A stretch of DNA of 7,086 nt from WTJH01 sp049598145 (GTDB taxonomy: Bacteria; Bacteroidota; Bacteroidia; Flavobacteriales; Flavobacteriaceae), in contig JBMYNJ010000075.1 of the NCBI GenBank assembly GCA_049598145.1, positions 1-7,086 on the forward strand, written 5' to 3'. A program made the translations under genes and the position numbers. The notes below the pieces were generated by a model. It was given only the letters and a program-made list of their open reading frames with translations, ran no database searches and was not told the DNA's origin. Every line of letters starts with the position of its first letter. Positions within the stretch are counted from its first letter, which is position 1. Of this stretch, positions 1 through 6,583 are shown in pieces.

Positions 1-20
1 TTTAATGAGCATTGAAATCT

Positions 21-953
21 TTACAAGTGATCGGAAAGAGCTGCATTCATCGTACGAACAGCTGCTGCGCTTTTAGCAAATTTTGCTTGCTCTTCAGCGT
101 TTAACTGCACATCTACAATGCTTTCCACTCCATCCTTTCCGATTATGCAAGGAACCCCAATACAAATATCGTTTTGCCCATATTCGCCTTCAAGATAAAC
201 AGAACACGGTATCATACGCTTTTGATCATTGAGGATACTGTCGACTAAATAAGCCACTGAAGCTCCTGGAGCATACCAAGCGGAAGTTCCTAAAAGTTTG
301 GTCAGTGTAGCTCCACCCACCATGGTGTCTGCAGCTACTTGCGCCAGTGCCTCGGAAGTTAAAAATTGAGATACTGGGCTTCCGTTATAGCTTGCCAAAC
401 GGGTTAAAGGAATCATAGTGGTATCGCCATGCCCTCCAATAACCATTCCTTGGATATCGTTTGCAGGCTTCTCTAAAGCAAATGATAAATAAGTCTTAAA
501 ACGAGAGCTGTCCAAAGCCCCCCCCATTCCAATAATTTTATTTTTGGGAAGACCCGTCGCTTTTAATGCCAAATAAGTCATGGTATCCATAGGATTGGAT
601 ACCACAACCACGATTGCCCTAGGGGAATGTTTTAATAAATTTTCAGATACTTGTTGGACGATTCCCGCATTGATCACAATTAATTCTTCACGAGTCATCC
701 CGGGCTTTCTTGGGATCCCAGAGGTAATTACCACCACATCGCTGTCTGCGGTTTGGGCATAGTCCCCTGTTACTCCGGTAATTTGGGTATTAAATCCTAA
801 GGTTGTTGCCGTCTGATACAAGTCTAAGGCTTTCCCCTCGGCAAGGCCCTCCTTAATATCTAATAAAACAACTTTACTGGCGATTCTTTTCTGAGCAATG
901 TATTCAGCACAGGAAGCACCTACATTTCCTGCACCAACAATAGTAACTTTCAT
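21..953 (-). CDS. mdh: Malate dehydrogenase (NAD-dependent, LDH-like type)
   Basis: Cytoplasmic TCA-cycle enzyme that interconverts malate and oxaloacetate using NAD. The 310-residue product has the usual length for the LDH-like bacterial Mdh family. Visible motifs, in order: the Rossmann glycine loop GAGNVG (residues 7-12); Asp32 at the end of the second strand, typical of NAD rather than NADP preference; the mobile active-site loop IPRKPGMTR (80-88), whose Arg82 is the residue separating malate from lactate dehydrogenases and whose Arg88 assists catalysis; SNP (119-121) with cofactor/substrate Asn120; LDSSRF with Asp148 and Arg151; and GGHGD with catalytic His175. The ATG start puts the glycine loop seven residues in, as expected. 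No Shine-Dalgarno is seen. The gene begins 36 bp after the gyrB stop, with no TAnnTTTG box between them, so transcription from the gyrB side is likely. The reading frame is intact. The function call is very secure; the operon call is inference. Confidence 0.97.
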   Translation of the reverse strand: MKVTIVGAGNVGASCAEYIAQKRIASKVVLLDIKEGLAEGKALDLYQTATTLGFNTQITGVTGDYAQTADSDVVVITSGIPRKPGMTREELIVINAGIVQQVSENLLKHSPRAIVVVVSNPMDTMTYLALKATGLPKNKIIGMGGALDSSRFKTYLSFALEKPANDIQGMVIGGHGDTTMIPLTRLASYNGSPVSQFLTSEALAQVAADTMVGGATLTKLLGTSAWYAPGASVAYLVDSILNDQKRMIPCSVYLEGEYGQNDICIGVPCIIGKDGVESIVDVQLNAEEQAKFAKSAAAVRTMNAALSDHL

Positions 954-989
954 GTTTAAATTAATTTAGGTTTTGGCAATCATTTATGA

Positions 990-2930
990 TTAAGCATCAA
1001 TATTGGCATAAACTGCATTCTTCTCTATAAACTCTCTTCGAGGTGGGACTTCATCACCCATCAACATTGAAAAAATACGATCCGCTTCTCCCCCATTTTC
1101 GATCGTTACTTGACGAAGGGTTCTCATTTCCGGATTCATAGTTGTTTCCCACAGTTGTTCGGCGTTCATTTCTCCAAGTCCTTTGTAACGCTGAACATTG
1201 GATCCCTGACCGTATTCTTGGAGCAGTCGATCCCGCTGATCGTCGTTCCAAGCATATGATTTTTTAGCTCCTTTTTTAACCAAATACAAAGGGGGTGTAG
1301 CAATATAAACATAACCGGATTCGATCAACTCACGCATGTAGCGAAACAAAAAGGTGAGAATCAAGGTAGCAATGTGACTTCCATCCACATCGGCATCACA
1401 CATGATAACAATCTTGTGATAGCGCAACTTTTCTAAATTCAGCGCTTTGCTATCCTCTTCTGTACCAATGGTTACCCCAAGGGCAGTGTATATATTTCTA
1501 ATCTCTTCATTTTCGAAGACCTTGTGTTGCATGGCCTTTTCCACATTTAGAATCTTTCCGCGCAAAGGCAAGATGGCTTGAAAATTCCGATCTCTTCCTT
1601 GCTTGGCGGTTCCTCCAGCAGAATCTCCCTCCACTAAGAAGACTTCACAACGGGCCGGATCTTGCTCGGAACAATCGGAAAGTTTTCCCGGCAAACCGCC
1701 ACCACTCATCACCGTTTTCCGCTGAACCATTTCTCTGGCCTTACGAGCAGCATGGCGGGCCTGAGCCGCTAAAATCACTTTCTGAACTATGGTCTTGGCA
1801 TCATTCGGGTTTTCCTCCAAATAGTTCTCCAACATTTCTGAAACCGCTTGTGAGACAGCAGAAGTTACCTCTCGGTTCCCCAGTTTGGTTTTAGTTTGTC
1901 CCTCAAATTGGGGTTCCGATACTTTAACCGAGACAATAGCCGTGAGTCCTTCCCGGAAATCATCCCCGGAAATATCAAACTTGAGTTTATCCAATAAACC
2001 CGAATTATCTGCGTACTTTTTTAATGTCGTCGTTAATCCCCGTCTAAATCCAGAAAGATGTGTTCCTCCCTCATGTGTGTTGATGTTGTTTACATAAGAG
2101 TGCAGGTTTTCTGAAAAGGAAGTATTGTAAATCATGGCCACTTCTACGGGAATTCCGTTTTTGTTGCTTTCTAGAGCAACAACATGACCAATAATCGGTT
2201 CCCGAGTTTGATCCAGAAAGCGAATAAACTCACTTAAACCCTCCTTAGAATGAAAAGTTTCTTGAAGCTCTTGACCTTGTTCGTCGTGTGATCTTTTATC
2301 GGTTAGAACAATAGTGATTCCCTTATTCAAATACGCCAATTCACGCATTCGTTGCGCCAAGGTGTCGTAGCTGTATTCCAGAGTTTGTTGGAATATTTCC
2401 GAATCGGGTTTAAAGGTTACTGTGGTTCCTGTACGATCGGAAGTCCCTGTAGCTGCTACAGGGGCCAATGCTTTTCCACGTTCATAGTGCTGTTCCCAGA
2501 TTTGACCTTCGCGGAAGACCGTGGCCTGAAGACTGCTGGAAAGGGCATTCACACAGGAAACCCCGACGCCGTGTAGTCCGCCGGATACCTTGTAGGAATC
2601 TTTGTCAAATTTTCCTCCAGCACCAATTTTAGTCATGACCACTTCTAAGGCGGACACCCCTTCTTTTTTATGCATCCCTACAGGAATACCACGACCATTG
2701 TCTTCTGTGGTGATGGAATTATCGGCATTGATGGTTACTTTAATCTGATCGCAATAGCCGGCTAAAGCTTCATCTATTGAATTATCAACAACTTCATACA
2801 CCAAATGGTGGAGTCCACGTGTTCCTACATCACCGATGTACATAGAGGGTCTCATCCGCACGTGTTCCATTCCCTCAAGGGCCTGAATACTGTCTGCAGA
2901 ATATTGATTTTGATTAGGAGAATCACTCAT
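990..2930 (-). CDS. gyrB: DNA gyrase subunit B
   Basis: ATPase subunit of DNA gyrase, which with GyrA introduces negative supercoils into DNA. The 646-residue protein is the short form, lacking the roughly 170-residue insertion of the 804-residue E. coli GyrB. N-terminal GHKL ATPase domain: Glu46 (general base) and Asn50 (Mg) in YEVVDNSIDEA, Asp77 in DNGRG (adenine contact), GGLHGVG lid motif at 117-123, Arg140 (equivalent to the aminocoumarin-contact Arg136 of E. coli). The transducer domain carries QTKTKL with Gln345 and Lys347, matching E. coli Gln335/Lys337. TOPRIM domain: EGDSAGG (434-440) and DADVDG (512-517), giving metal ligands Glu434, Asp512 and Asp514. The C-terminal GyrA-contact region has the conserved QRYKGLGEMN (580-589). 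GyrB rather than ParE is favoured by overall similarity and the flavobacterial signature IGAGGKF (102-108). Arg457 stands where E. coli has Lys447. mdh follows at 36 bp; asnB lies 144 bp upstream. Confidence 0.97.
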   Translation of the reverse strand: MSDSPNQNQYSADSIQALEGMEHVRMRPSMYIGDVGTRGLHHLVYEVVDNSIDEALAGYCDQIKVTINADNSITTEDNGRGIPVGMHKKEGVSALEVVMTKIGAGGKFDKDSYKVSGGLHGVGVSCVNALSSSLQATVFREGQIWEQHYERGKALAPVAATGTSDRTGTTVTFKPDSEIFQQTLEYSYDTLAQRMRELAYLNKGITIVLTDKRSHDEQGQELQETFHSKEGLSEFIRFLDQTREPIIGHVVALESNKNGIPVEVAMIYNTSFSENLHSYVNNINTHEGGTHLSGFRRGLTTTLKKYADNSGLLDKLKFDISGDDFREGLTAIVSVKVSEPQFEGQTKTKLGNREVTSAVSQAVSEMLENYLEENPNDAKTIVQKVILAAQARHAARKAREMVQRKTVMSGGGLPGKLSDCSEQDPARCEVFLVEGDSAGGTAKQGRDRNFQAILPLRGKILNVEKAMQHKVFENEEIRNIYTALGVTIGTEEDSKALNLEKLRYHKIVIMCDADVDGSHIATLILTFLFRYMRELIESGYVYIATPPLYLVKKGAKKSYAWNDDQRDRLLQEYGQGSNVQRYKGLGEMNAEQLWETTMNPEMRTLRQVTIENGGEADRIFSMLMGDEVPPRREFIEKNAVYANIDA

Positions 2931-2966
2931 AAATCAATCCAGTTTTATATTTAAAAGCTATTCTTA

Positions 2967-2974
2967 CAAATATA
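2967..2974 (-). promoter_or_regulatory. Candidate gyrB promoter -7 box
   Basis: On the minus strand the bases read TATATTTG, an exact match to the Bacteroidota housekeeping -7 consensus TAnnTTTG. The box lies 36 bp before the gyrB ATG and would give a leader of roughly 30 nt. No TTG occurs at the usual 17-23 bp spacing upstream; only CTGCTTTTC is present there, so the -33 element is weak or absent. The upstream spacer region overlaps the 3' arm of the hairpin at 2983-3020. This would be the promoter for gyrB and probably mdh. The match is seen; promoter activity is inferred. Confidence 0.45.
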
Positions 2975-2982
2975 CGGATTAA

Positions 2983-3020
2983 ACCCCTGAAAAGCAGCGT
3001 AAACACTACTGTTAAGGGGT
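2983..3020 (-). terminator. Imperfect 17-bp stem-loop between asnB and gyrB (asnB terminator-like or gyrB leader element)
   Basis: Read on the minus strand, the arm ACCCCTTAACAGTAGTG faces CGCTGCTTTTCAGGGGT across a TTTA tetraloop. Fifteen of 17 positions pair: 13 Watson-Crick, two G-U, with two single mismatches (U/C and C/U). The outer six pairs are four G-C flanked by A-U. The G-U pairs become C/A mismatches on the plus strand, so the structure fits RNA made in the asnB/gyrB direction. It begins 54 nt after the asnB stop and ends 8 bp before the gyrB -7 box, which favours an asnB 3' end. Only three U residues follow (GGGGTTTAATCC), so it is a poor classical rho-independent terminator; it may act as an mRNA 3'-end stabiliser or, if read-through occurs, a gyrB leader structure. 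Confidence 0.45.
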
Positions 3021-3024
3021 GAAG

Positions 3025-3045
3025 TTATCAACAGATATTTGATAA
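3025..3045. repeat. 7-bp perfect inverted repeat with 7-bp spacer (operator-like dyad)
   Basis: TTATCAA, a 7-base spacer CAGATAT, then TTGATAA form a perfect dyad of 21 bp. Symmetry does not extend beyond the arms. It lies 29 bp past the asnB stop and just upstream of the larger hairpin. The left arm continues as TTATCAACA, one base away from the classical DnaA box TTATCCACA. An A/T-rich stem without a T-run argues against a terminator; the geometry (arm centres 14 bp apart) is closer to a protein-binding site. No function can be assigned from sequence alone, and an A/T-rich dyad of this size could occur by chance. Confidence 0.35.
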
Positions 3046-3074
3046 ATAATCGCTGGAGTTATCGCTAAAGAATA

Positions 3075-4745
3075 CTATTTATTATAGGCGTCTTCATGAA
3101 CAAAAGTTACCGCTCTCCCACTGGGGTCATTTTGATTCTGAAAAGCTTCGTCCCAAGCCAACGCCACAGGGGTACTACAGGCCACCGAAGGTACAGAGGG
3201 GACACTCAAAGCAGCCGTATCACTGGGGAAGTGACTCTCAAAAATACTTCGGTAATAAAACTCTTCTTTATTTTGCGGGGTTTGAACAGGAAAACGATAA
3301 TGGGCGTTTGCCATTTGTTCATCACTAACCTCAGAATCTACCACTTCTTTAAGAGTATCGATCCAGCTATAACCTACTCCGTCCGAAAATTGTTCTTTTT
3401 GTCGCCAAGCCACACTTTCGGGTAAGTATTTTTCAAAAGCTTTTCGCAAAACCCATTTTTCCATTCGTTCCCCATTAATCATTTTATCCTTTGGATTAAT
3501 CCGCATAGCCACATCTATAAATTCCTTATCCAAAAAAGGAACTCGCCCTTCTATTCCCCAAGCCGCTAAAGATTTGTTGGCTCGTAAACAGTCATATTGA
3601 TGAAGATAATCCAATTTACGGACAGTTTCTTCATGAAATTCTTGAGCATTGGGGGCTTTGTGAAAATAGAGGTAACCGCCAAAAAGCTCATCGGCTCCTT
3701 CCCCTGAAAGCACCATCTTAATTCCTAAGGATTTAATCATACGTGCCATTAAAAACATGGGGGTAGAGGCTCGAACGGTGGTTATATCATAGGTTTCCAG
3801 ATGATATATTACATCCCGTATCGCATCGAGACCTTCCTGTATTGTAAATTCAATTTCGTGGTGAACAGTTCCAATATGATCTGCTACTTTACGAGCAGCA
3901 GCCAAATCTGGAGAGCCTTTTAGCCCTACCGAAAAGGAGTGCAACTGAGGCCACCAGGCCGATTGCTGGTCGTCTGACTCTACGCGTTTTGCCGCAAATT
4001 TTTTGGCAAGAGCTGAAGTAATAGAGGAATCCAATCCCCCGGATAGCAAAACACCATAAGGCACATCACTCATCAGTTGTCGGTGAACTGCATCCGACAA
4101 AGCATCGTGAAGCGCATTAATGGAAGTTTCGGCCGCTGCAACGGTATCGTAGGTAGACCAATCGCGTTGATACCATTTCTCGGCCGATTTCATATCGCTT
4201 GTAAGAAAGTGTCCCGGAGGAAATAATTCTATTCGGGTACATACCCCTTCAAGAGCTTTTAATTCGGAGGCGACGTAAAACGTACCGTTGCTGTCCCAAC
4301 CCATATAAAGGGGGATAATTCCCATGTGGTCTCGGGCTATGAGGTATCGGTCGTTAGCTACATCATAAAGTGCAAAACCAAAAATCCCATTTAGATCATC
4401 GATAAAATTGGGTCCTTTTTCTTGATAGAGTGCCAATAATACCTCACAATCCGATTGAGTTTTGAATTCGTATTCAGAATGAAGCTGACCTCTTAATTCA
4501 CGATGATTGTAAATTTCACCATTGGCCGCTAAGATGAGCTGTTCATTTGGAGAAACTAAGGGCTGCCCCCCAGAAATAGGATCTACAATCGCCAAACGTT
4601 CATGTGCCATAATAGCCTTCTCATGCGTCCACACCCCACTCCAATCCGGACCTCTGTGACGGATTCGTTTAGACATTTCCAAAACCTGGGGTCGTAGTTT
4701 TTCAGAGGATTCTTTCAATTCAAAAGCACAAACAATCCCACACAT
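3075..4745 (-). CDS. asnB: Asparagine synthetase B (glutamine-hydrolysing)
   Basis: Cytoplasmic enzyme that makes asparagine from aspartate, ATP and glutamine (EC 6.3.5.4), releasing glutamate, AMP and pyrophosphate. At 556 residues it matches the 554-residue E. coli AsnB and looks close to it throughout. The start is fixed by MCGIVCAF: after removal of Met1, Cys2 is the glutaminase nucleophile. Glutaminase domain: RHRGPD (29-34), Arg50 in HERLAIVD, NGE (75-77) and Asp99 in SDCEV, which bind glutamine. Synthetase domain: the PP-loop SGGLDSS (235-241) for ATP, SGEGADELFGGY (347-358) with Glu349, and Lys450 in WRQKEQFSDG, equivalent to the catalytic Lys449 of E. coli. The C-terminal tail (PSVPSVACS, then DPSGRAV near 541-547) is also family-typical. 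It seems to have its own promoter (4762-4791) and a stem-loop after its stop. No damage is seen. Confidence 0.97.
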   Translation of the reverse strand: MCGIVCAFELKESSEKLRPQVLEMSKRIRHRGPDWSGVWTHEKAIMAHERLAIVDPISGGQPLVSPNEQLILAANGEIYNHRELRGQLHSEYEFKTQSDCEVLLALYQEKGPNFIDDLNGIFGFALYDVANDRYLIARDHMGIIPLYMGWDSNGTFYVASELKALEGVCTRIELFPPGHFLTSDMKSAEKWYQRDWSTYDTVAAAETSINALHDALSDAVHRQLMSDVPYGVLLSGGLDSSITSALAKKFAAKRVESDDQQSAWWPQLHSFSVGLKGSPDLAAARKVADHIGTVHHEIEFTIQEGLDAIRDVIYHLETYDITTVRASTPMFLMARMIKSLGIKMVLSGEGADELFGGYLYFHKAPNAQEFHEETVRKLDYLHQYDCLRANKSLAAWGIEGRVPFLDKEFIDVAMRINPKDKMINGERMEKWVLRKAFEKYLPESVAWRQKEQFSDGVGYSWIDTLKEVVDSEVSDEQMANAHYRFPVQTPQNKEEFYYRSIFESHFPSDTAALSVPSVPSVACSTPVALAWDEAFQNQNDPSGRAVTFVHEDAYNK

Positions 4746-4761
4746 ATTTTTAAATTTTGAG

Positions 4762-4791
4762 CAAATCTATGTATTTAATTAACAAATACAA
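4762..4791 (-). promoter_or_regulatory. asnB promoter, Bacteroidota type (TTG-N19-TAGATTTG)
   Basis: On the minus strand TTG (4789-4791) is followed by a 19-bp spacer and then TAGATTTG (4762-4769). Both boxes and the spacing fit the flavobacterial sigma-A consensus TTG-N17-23-TAnnTTTG. The -7 box ends 16 bp before the asnB ATG, so the expected transcript start leaves a leader of only about 10-13 nt. The surroundings are extremely A/T rich: 4746-4870 contains 14 G/C in 125 bases, with A- and T-tracts upstream of the -33 box that could act like an UP element. The match is seen directly; activity is inferred. Confidence 0.6.
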
Positions 4792-4855
4792 TTGAAAAAT
4801 AAATATTGCTTAAAAATTTAAAGTTTTTTTAATCAATTAATTAAAATAATAAACT

Positions 4856-4885
4856 AAATAAGAAAAATAAAGGGGCTTCGCTTTA
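4856..4885 (-). terminator. Possible weak terminator after the amidohydrolase gene
   Basis: On the minus strand TAAAG, an 8-nt loop (CGAAGCCC), and CTTTA form a 5-bp stem that starts 16 nt after the amidohydrolase stop and runs directly into a T-rich tract (TTTTTCTTATTT). The stem is short and mostly A-U, so efficiency would be low. A competing 6-bp stem pairs AGCGAA (4904-4909, at the end of the coding region and stop codon) with TTCGCT (4877-4882), which would disrupt the terminator stem. The position before the asnB promoter makes a transcript end plausible, but evidence is thin. Confidence 0.3.
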
Positions 4886-4901
4886 AATATGAAAGTTGTC
4901 T

Positions 4902-6536
4902 TTAGCGAAAACGATTGCTAAACACAATATTCCCCCCAAGGATAGTGGCAACGACACGGGTCTCAAGGATTTTATCTTCCGGGACAGTCATCAGATCACG
5001 GTCAAGGATCACAAAGTCTGCCAGCTTTCCTTCTTCAATACTTCCTTTGATAGATTCTTCAAAATTGGCATACGCAGCCCATCGTGTCATTCCCTTAAGA
5101 GCCTCTAGACGGCTCAACGCTCCGTTCTTTTGAAATCCTTGATTGGGGAAGCCTTTCGAATCTTTGCGAGAAACGGCTGCATAAAAAGTTTTCATGGGAG
5201 AAACATCTTCCACAGGAAAGTCGGTTCCTAGAGCGATAGTCCCAGACCAATCCAAAAGCTGTTTAAATGCATAGGCACCTTTCATGCGTTGTTTCCCCAG
5301 GCGATCTTCTGCCCAGTACATATCGCTAGTGGCATGAGTCGGTTGAACGGAGGGAATCACCTTCCGTCCAAACATCTTCCAATCCTGTGGGTCTACAATC
5401 TGTGCGTGTTCTATTCGCCATCGAGGGTCTTCGATATCCTTCAAGACTTCGTTGTAGATTTTAAGTACTTCCGCATTGGCTGCATCTCCAATAGCATGCG
5501 TGTTTAATTGAAAAGGGCTTTTCGACAATCGTTCTGCCAACGCACGAATATCGGCTACTGGAGTAACAAATTTTCCCACATGGTATTTATGGTCGGCATA
5601 AGGTTCTTTCAGGGCCGCGCCACGAGAACCTAAGGCACCATCGGCATATACTTTTACACTTTTCACATGTAAATGATCATTTTCAATCCCTCCATTTCTC
5701 AAAAAATAGTCCACAGAAAGCGAATCGTTACTGATCATGGCATATAAGCGCAATTGAACTCGATTAGCTTTTTGAAGACTGTCTAATAAGAAAATATCCT
5801 CTTTGCTTAATCCAGCGTCATCTACAGTGGTTAAGCCGTGCTGTAAACACATTTCTTGTGCCAATTCAAAAGCCTTAATTTTTTCAGCTCGAGAAGGTTC
5901 AGGGAGGGATTCATCCACAATATTCATCGGTGCATCAATCAATACGCCAGTGAGCAACCCATCCTCTTGAATTAAACTCCCACCGGAAACCTCAGAGGTC
6001 TCATCTAAACCCGATAAATCCAAAGCTTTCTGATTTACCAGATAGGCATGTCCATCGATCCGCTCTAAAACCACTGGGGTATTTGGGAACAAAGAATCCA
6101 ATACTTTATTTGTTGGGAACACGGGATTATCCCAATCGTTTTGATCCCAACCCCGTCCTCGAATCACTGTTAGGTCTTTATCTTTGGCAAATTGTTGCAC
6201 TCGGGCAATCACTTCCTCAAAACTTTTGGTCCCAACTAAATCTGCACGTTGCTTGGAAAGGCCTAAGTTAAGTAAGTGTGCGTGGGCATCAATAAATCCA
6301 GGGTATATCGGAAGTTGTTGGGCATTGACCACATTGCTGGCGCTGTATTCATTCAATAGTTCGTCTCCTCCTACTGCGATAAATTTTCCCTCGTGGACGG
6401 CAAAAGCAGAAACAATCTTAAATTCTTCATTGACCGTGTAGACCTGTGCATTGTGGACCAAAAGATCAATCTTAGGTTTACAGCCCACAGTTATCGATAC
6501 GATAAAACACAGAAAAAGAAGCTTAAGGTATTTCAT
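4902..6536 (-). CDS. Lipoprotein amidohydrolase, YtcJ-like (Amidohydro_3 family)
   Basis: Probable metal-dependent hydrolase of the amidohydrolase superfamily, YtcJ/NfdA-like branch, substrate unknown. Residues 1-18 form a signal peptide (two lysines, hydrophobic core LLFLCFIVSI) ending in the lipobox TVGC, so Cys19 should be lipidated. The following residues KPKID do not resemble the acidic surface-export signal of Bacteroidota lipoproteins, which suggests a periplasm-facing anchor. Catalytic-domain motifs: PGFIDAHAH (79-87) with metal ligands His85 and His87; GRGWDQNDW (127-135) and RIDGHAYLVN (159-168), hallmarks of this branch; Lys295 in VKVYADGALGSRGAAL, the likely bridging lysine; His347 in NTHAIGD; His377 in RIEHAQ; and Asp439 in LGTDFPV. 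The C-terminal GKLADFVILD (503-512) completes the small beta-sandwich domain. The length, 544 residues, is normal for the family plus a signal peptide. The ATG start is supported by the complete signal peptide. A barrel-protein gene lies 47 bp upstream. Family call is firm; the reaction is not. Confidence 0.9.
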   Translation of the reverse strand: MKYLKLLFLCFIVSITVGCKPKIDLLVHNAQVYTVNEEFKIVSAFAVHEGKFIAVGGDELLNEYSASNVVNAQQLPIYPGFIDAHAHLLNLGLSKQRADLVGTKSFEEVIARVQQFAKDKDLTVIRGRGWDQNDWDNPVFPTNKVLDSLFPNTPVVLERIDGHAYLVNQKALDLSGLDETSEVSGGSLIQEDGLLTGVLIDAPMNIVDESLPEPSRAEKIKAFELAQEMCLQHGLTTVDDAGLSKEDIFLLDSLQKANRVQLRLYAMISNDSLSVDYFLRNGGIENDHLHVKSVKVYADGALGSRGAALKEPYADHKYHVGKFVTPVADIRALAERLSKSPFQLNTHAIGDAANAEVLKIYNEVLKDIEDPRWRIEHAQIVDPQDWKMFGRKVIPSVQPTHATSDMYWAEDRLGKQRMKGAYAFKQLLDWSGTIALGTDFPVEDVSPMKTFYAAVSRKDSKGFPNQGFQKNGALSRLEALKGMTRWAAYANFEESIKGSIEEGKLADFVILDRDLMTVPEDKILETRVVATILGGNIVFSNRFR

Positions 6537-6546
6537 AAAGCAGGAA

Positions 6547-6554
6547 CAAAAATA
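6547..6554 (-). promoter_or_regulatory. Possible -7 box just before the amidohydrolase start
   Basis: TATTTTTG on the minus strand fits TAnnTTTG and ends 10 bp before the ATG. A transcript from it would have a leader of only a few bases or none. No TTG lies at 17-23 bp upstream, and such a short match in A/T-rich DNA can be accidental. The alternative is simple co-transcription from the upstream barrel gene. Confidence 0.25.
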
Positions 6555-6583
6555 GCAGACTTTTGGAATATAGCCTTAGGTTT

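Noticed and set aside
1..20. AATG-AG-CATT symmetry after mdh as a terminator
   Set aside because: The loop would be only two bases, the stem four pairs, and no T-run is seen before the window ends; any real terminator would lie outside.
1054..1251. 65-codon minus-strand open frame within gyrB
   Set aside because: It is an out-of-frame reading of the gyrB 3' region, with a composition typical of a shifted frame and no start signal.
3025..3033. Replication origin near gyrB based on TTATCAACA
   Set aside because: Only one imperfect DnaA-like box is present, with no cluster, and dnaA, dnaN and other origin-linked genes are not in the window.
3049..3066. Direct repeat ATCGCT with 12-bp period after the asnB stop
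   Set aside because: Two copies of a six-base word are too little to call a functional repeat.
3096..3425. 109-codon plus-strand open frame opposite the 3' part of asnB
   Set aside because: It lies wholly inside the intact asnB gene, has no recognisable protein character or start signals, and is best explained as a shadow of the coding strand. The same holds for the other plus-strand frames (580-762, 1885-2097, 2352-2576, 4896-5133, 5289-5507, 6083-6611).
4828..4845. A/T palindrome TTTAATCAATTAATTAAA as an operator or terminator
   Set aside because: At about 11% G+C such symmetry is easily accidental, and neither strand has the stem strength expected of a terminator.
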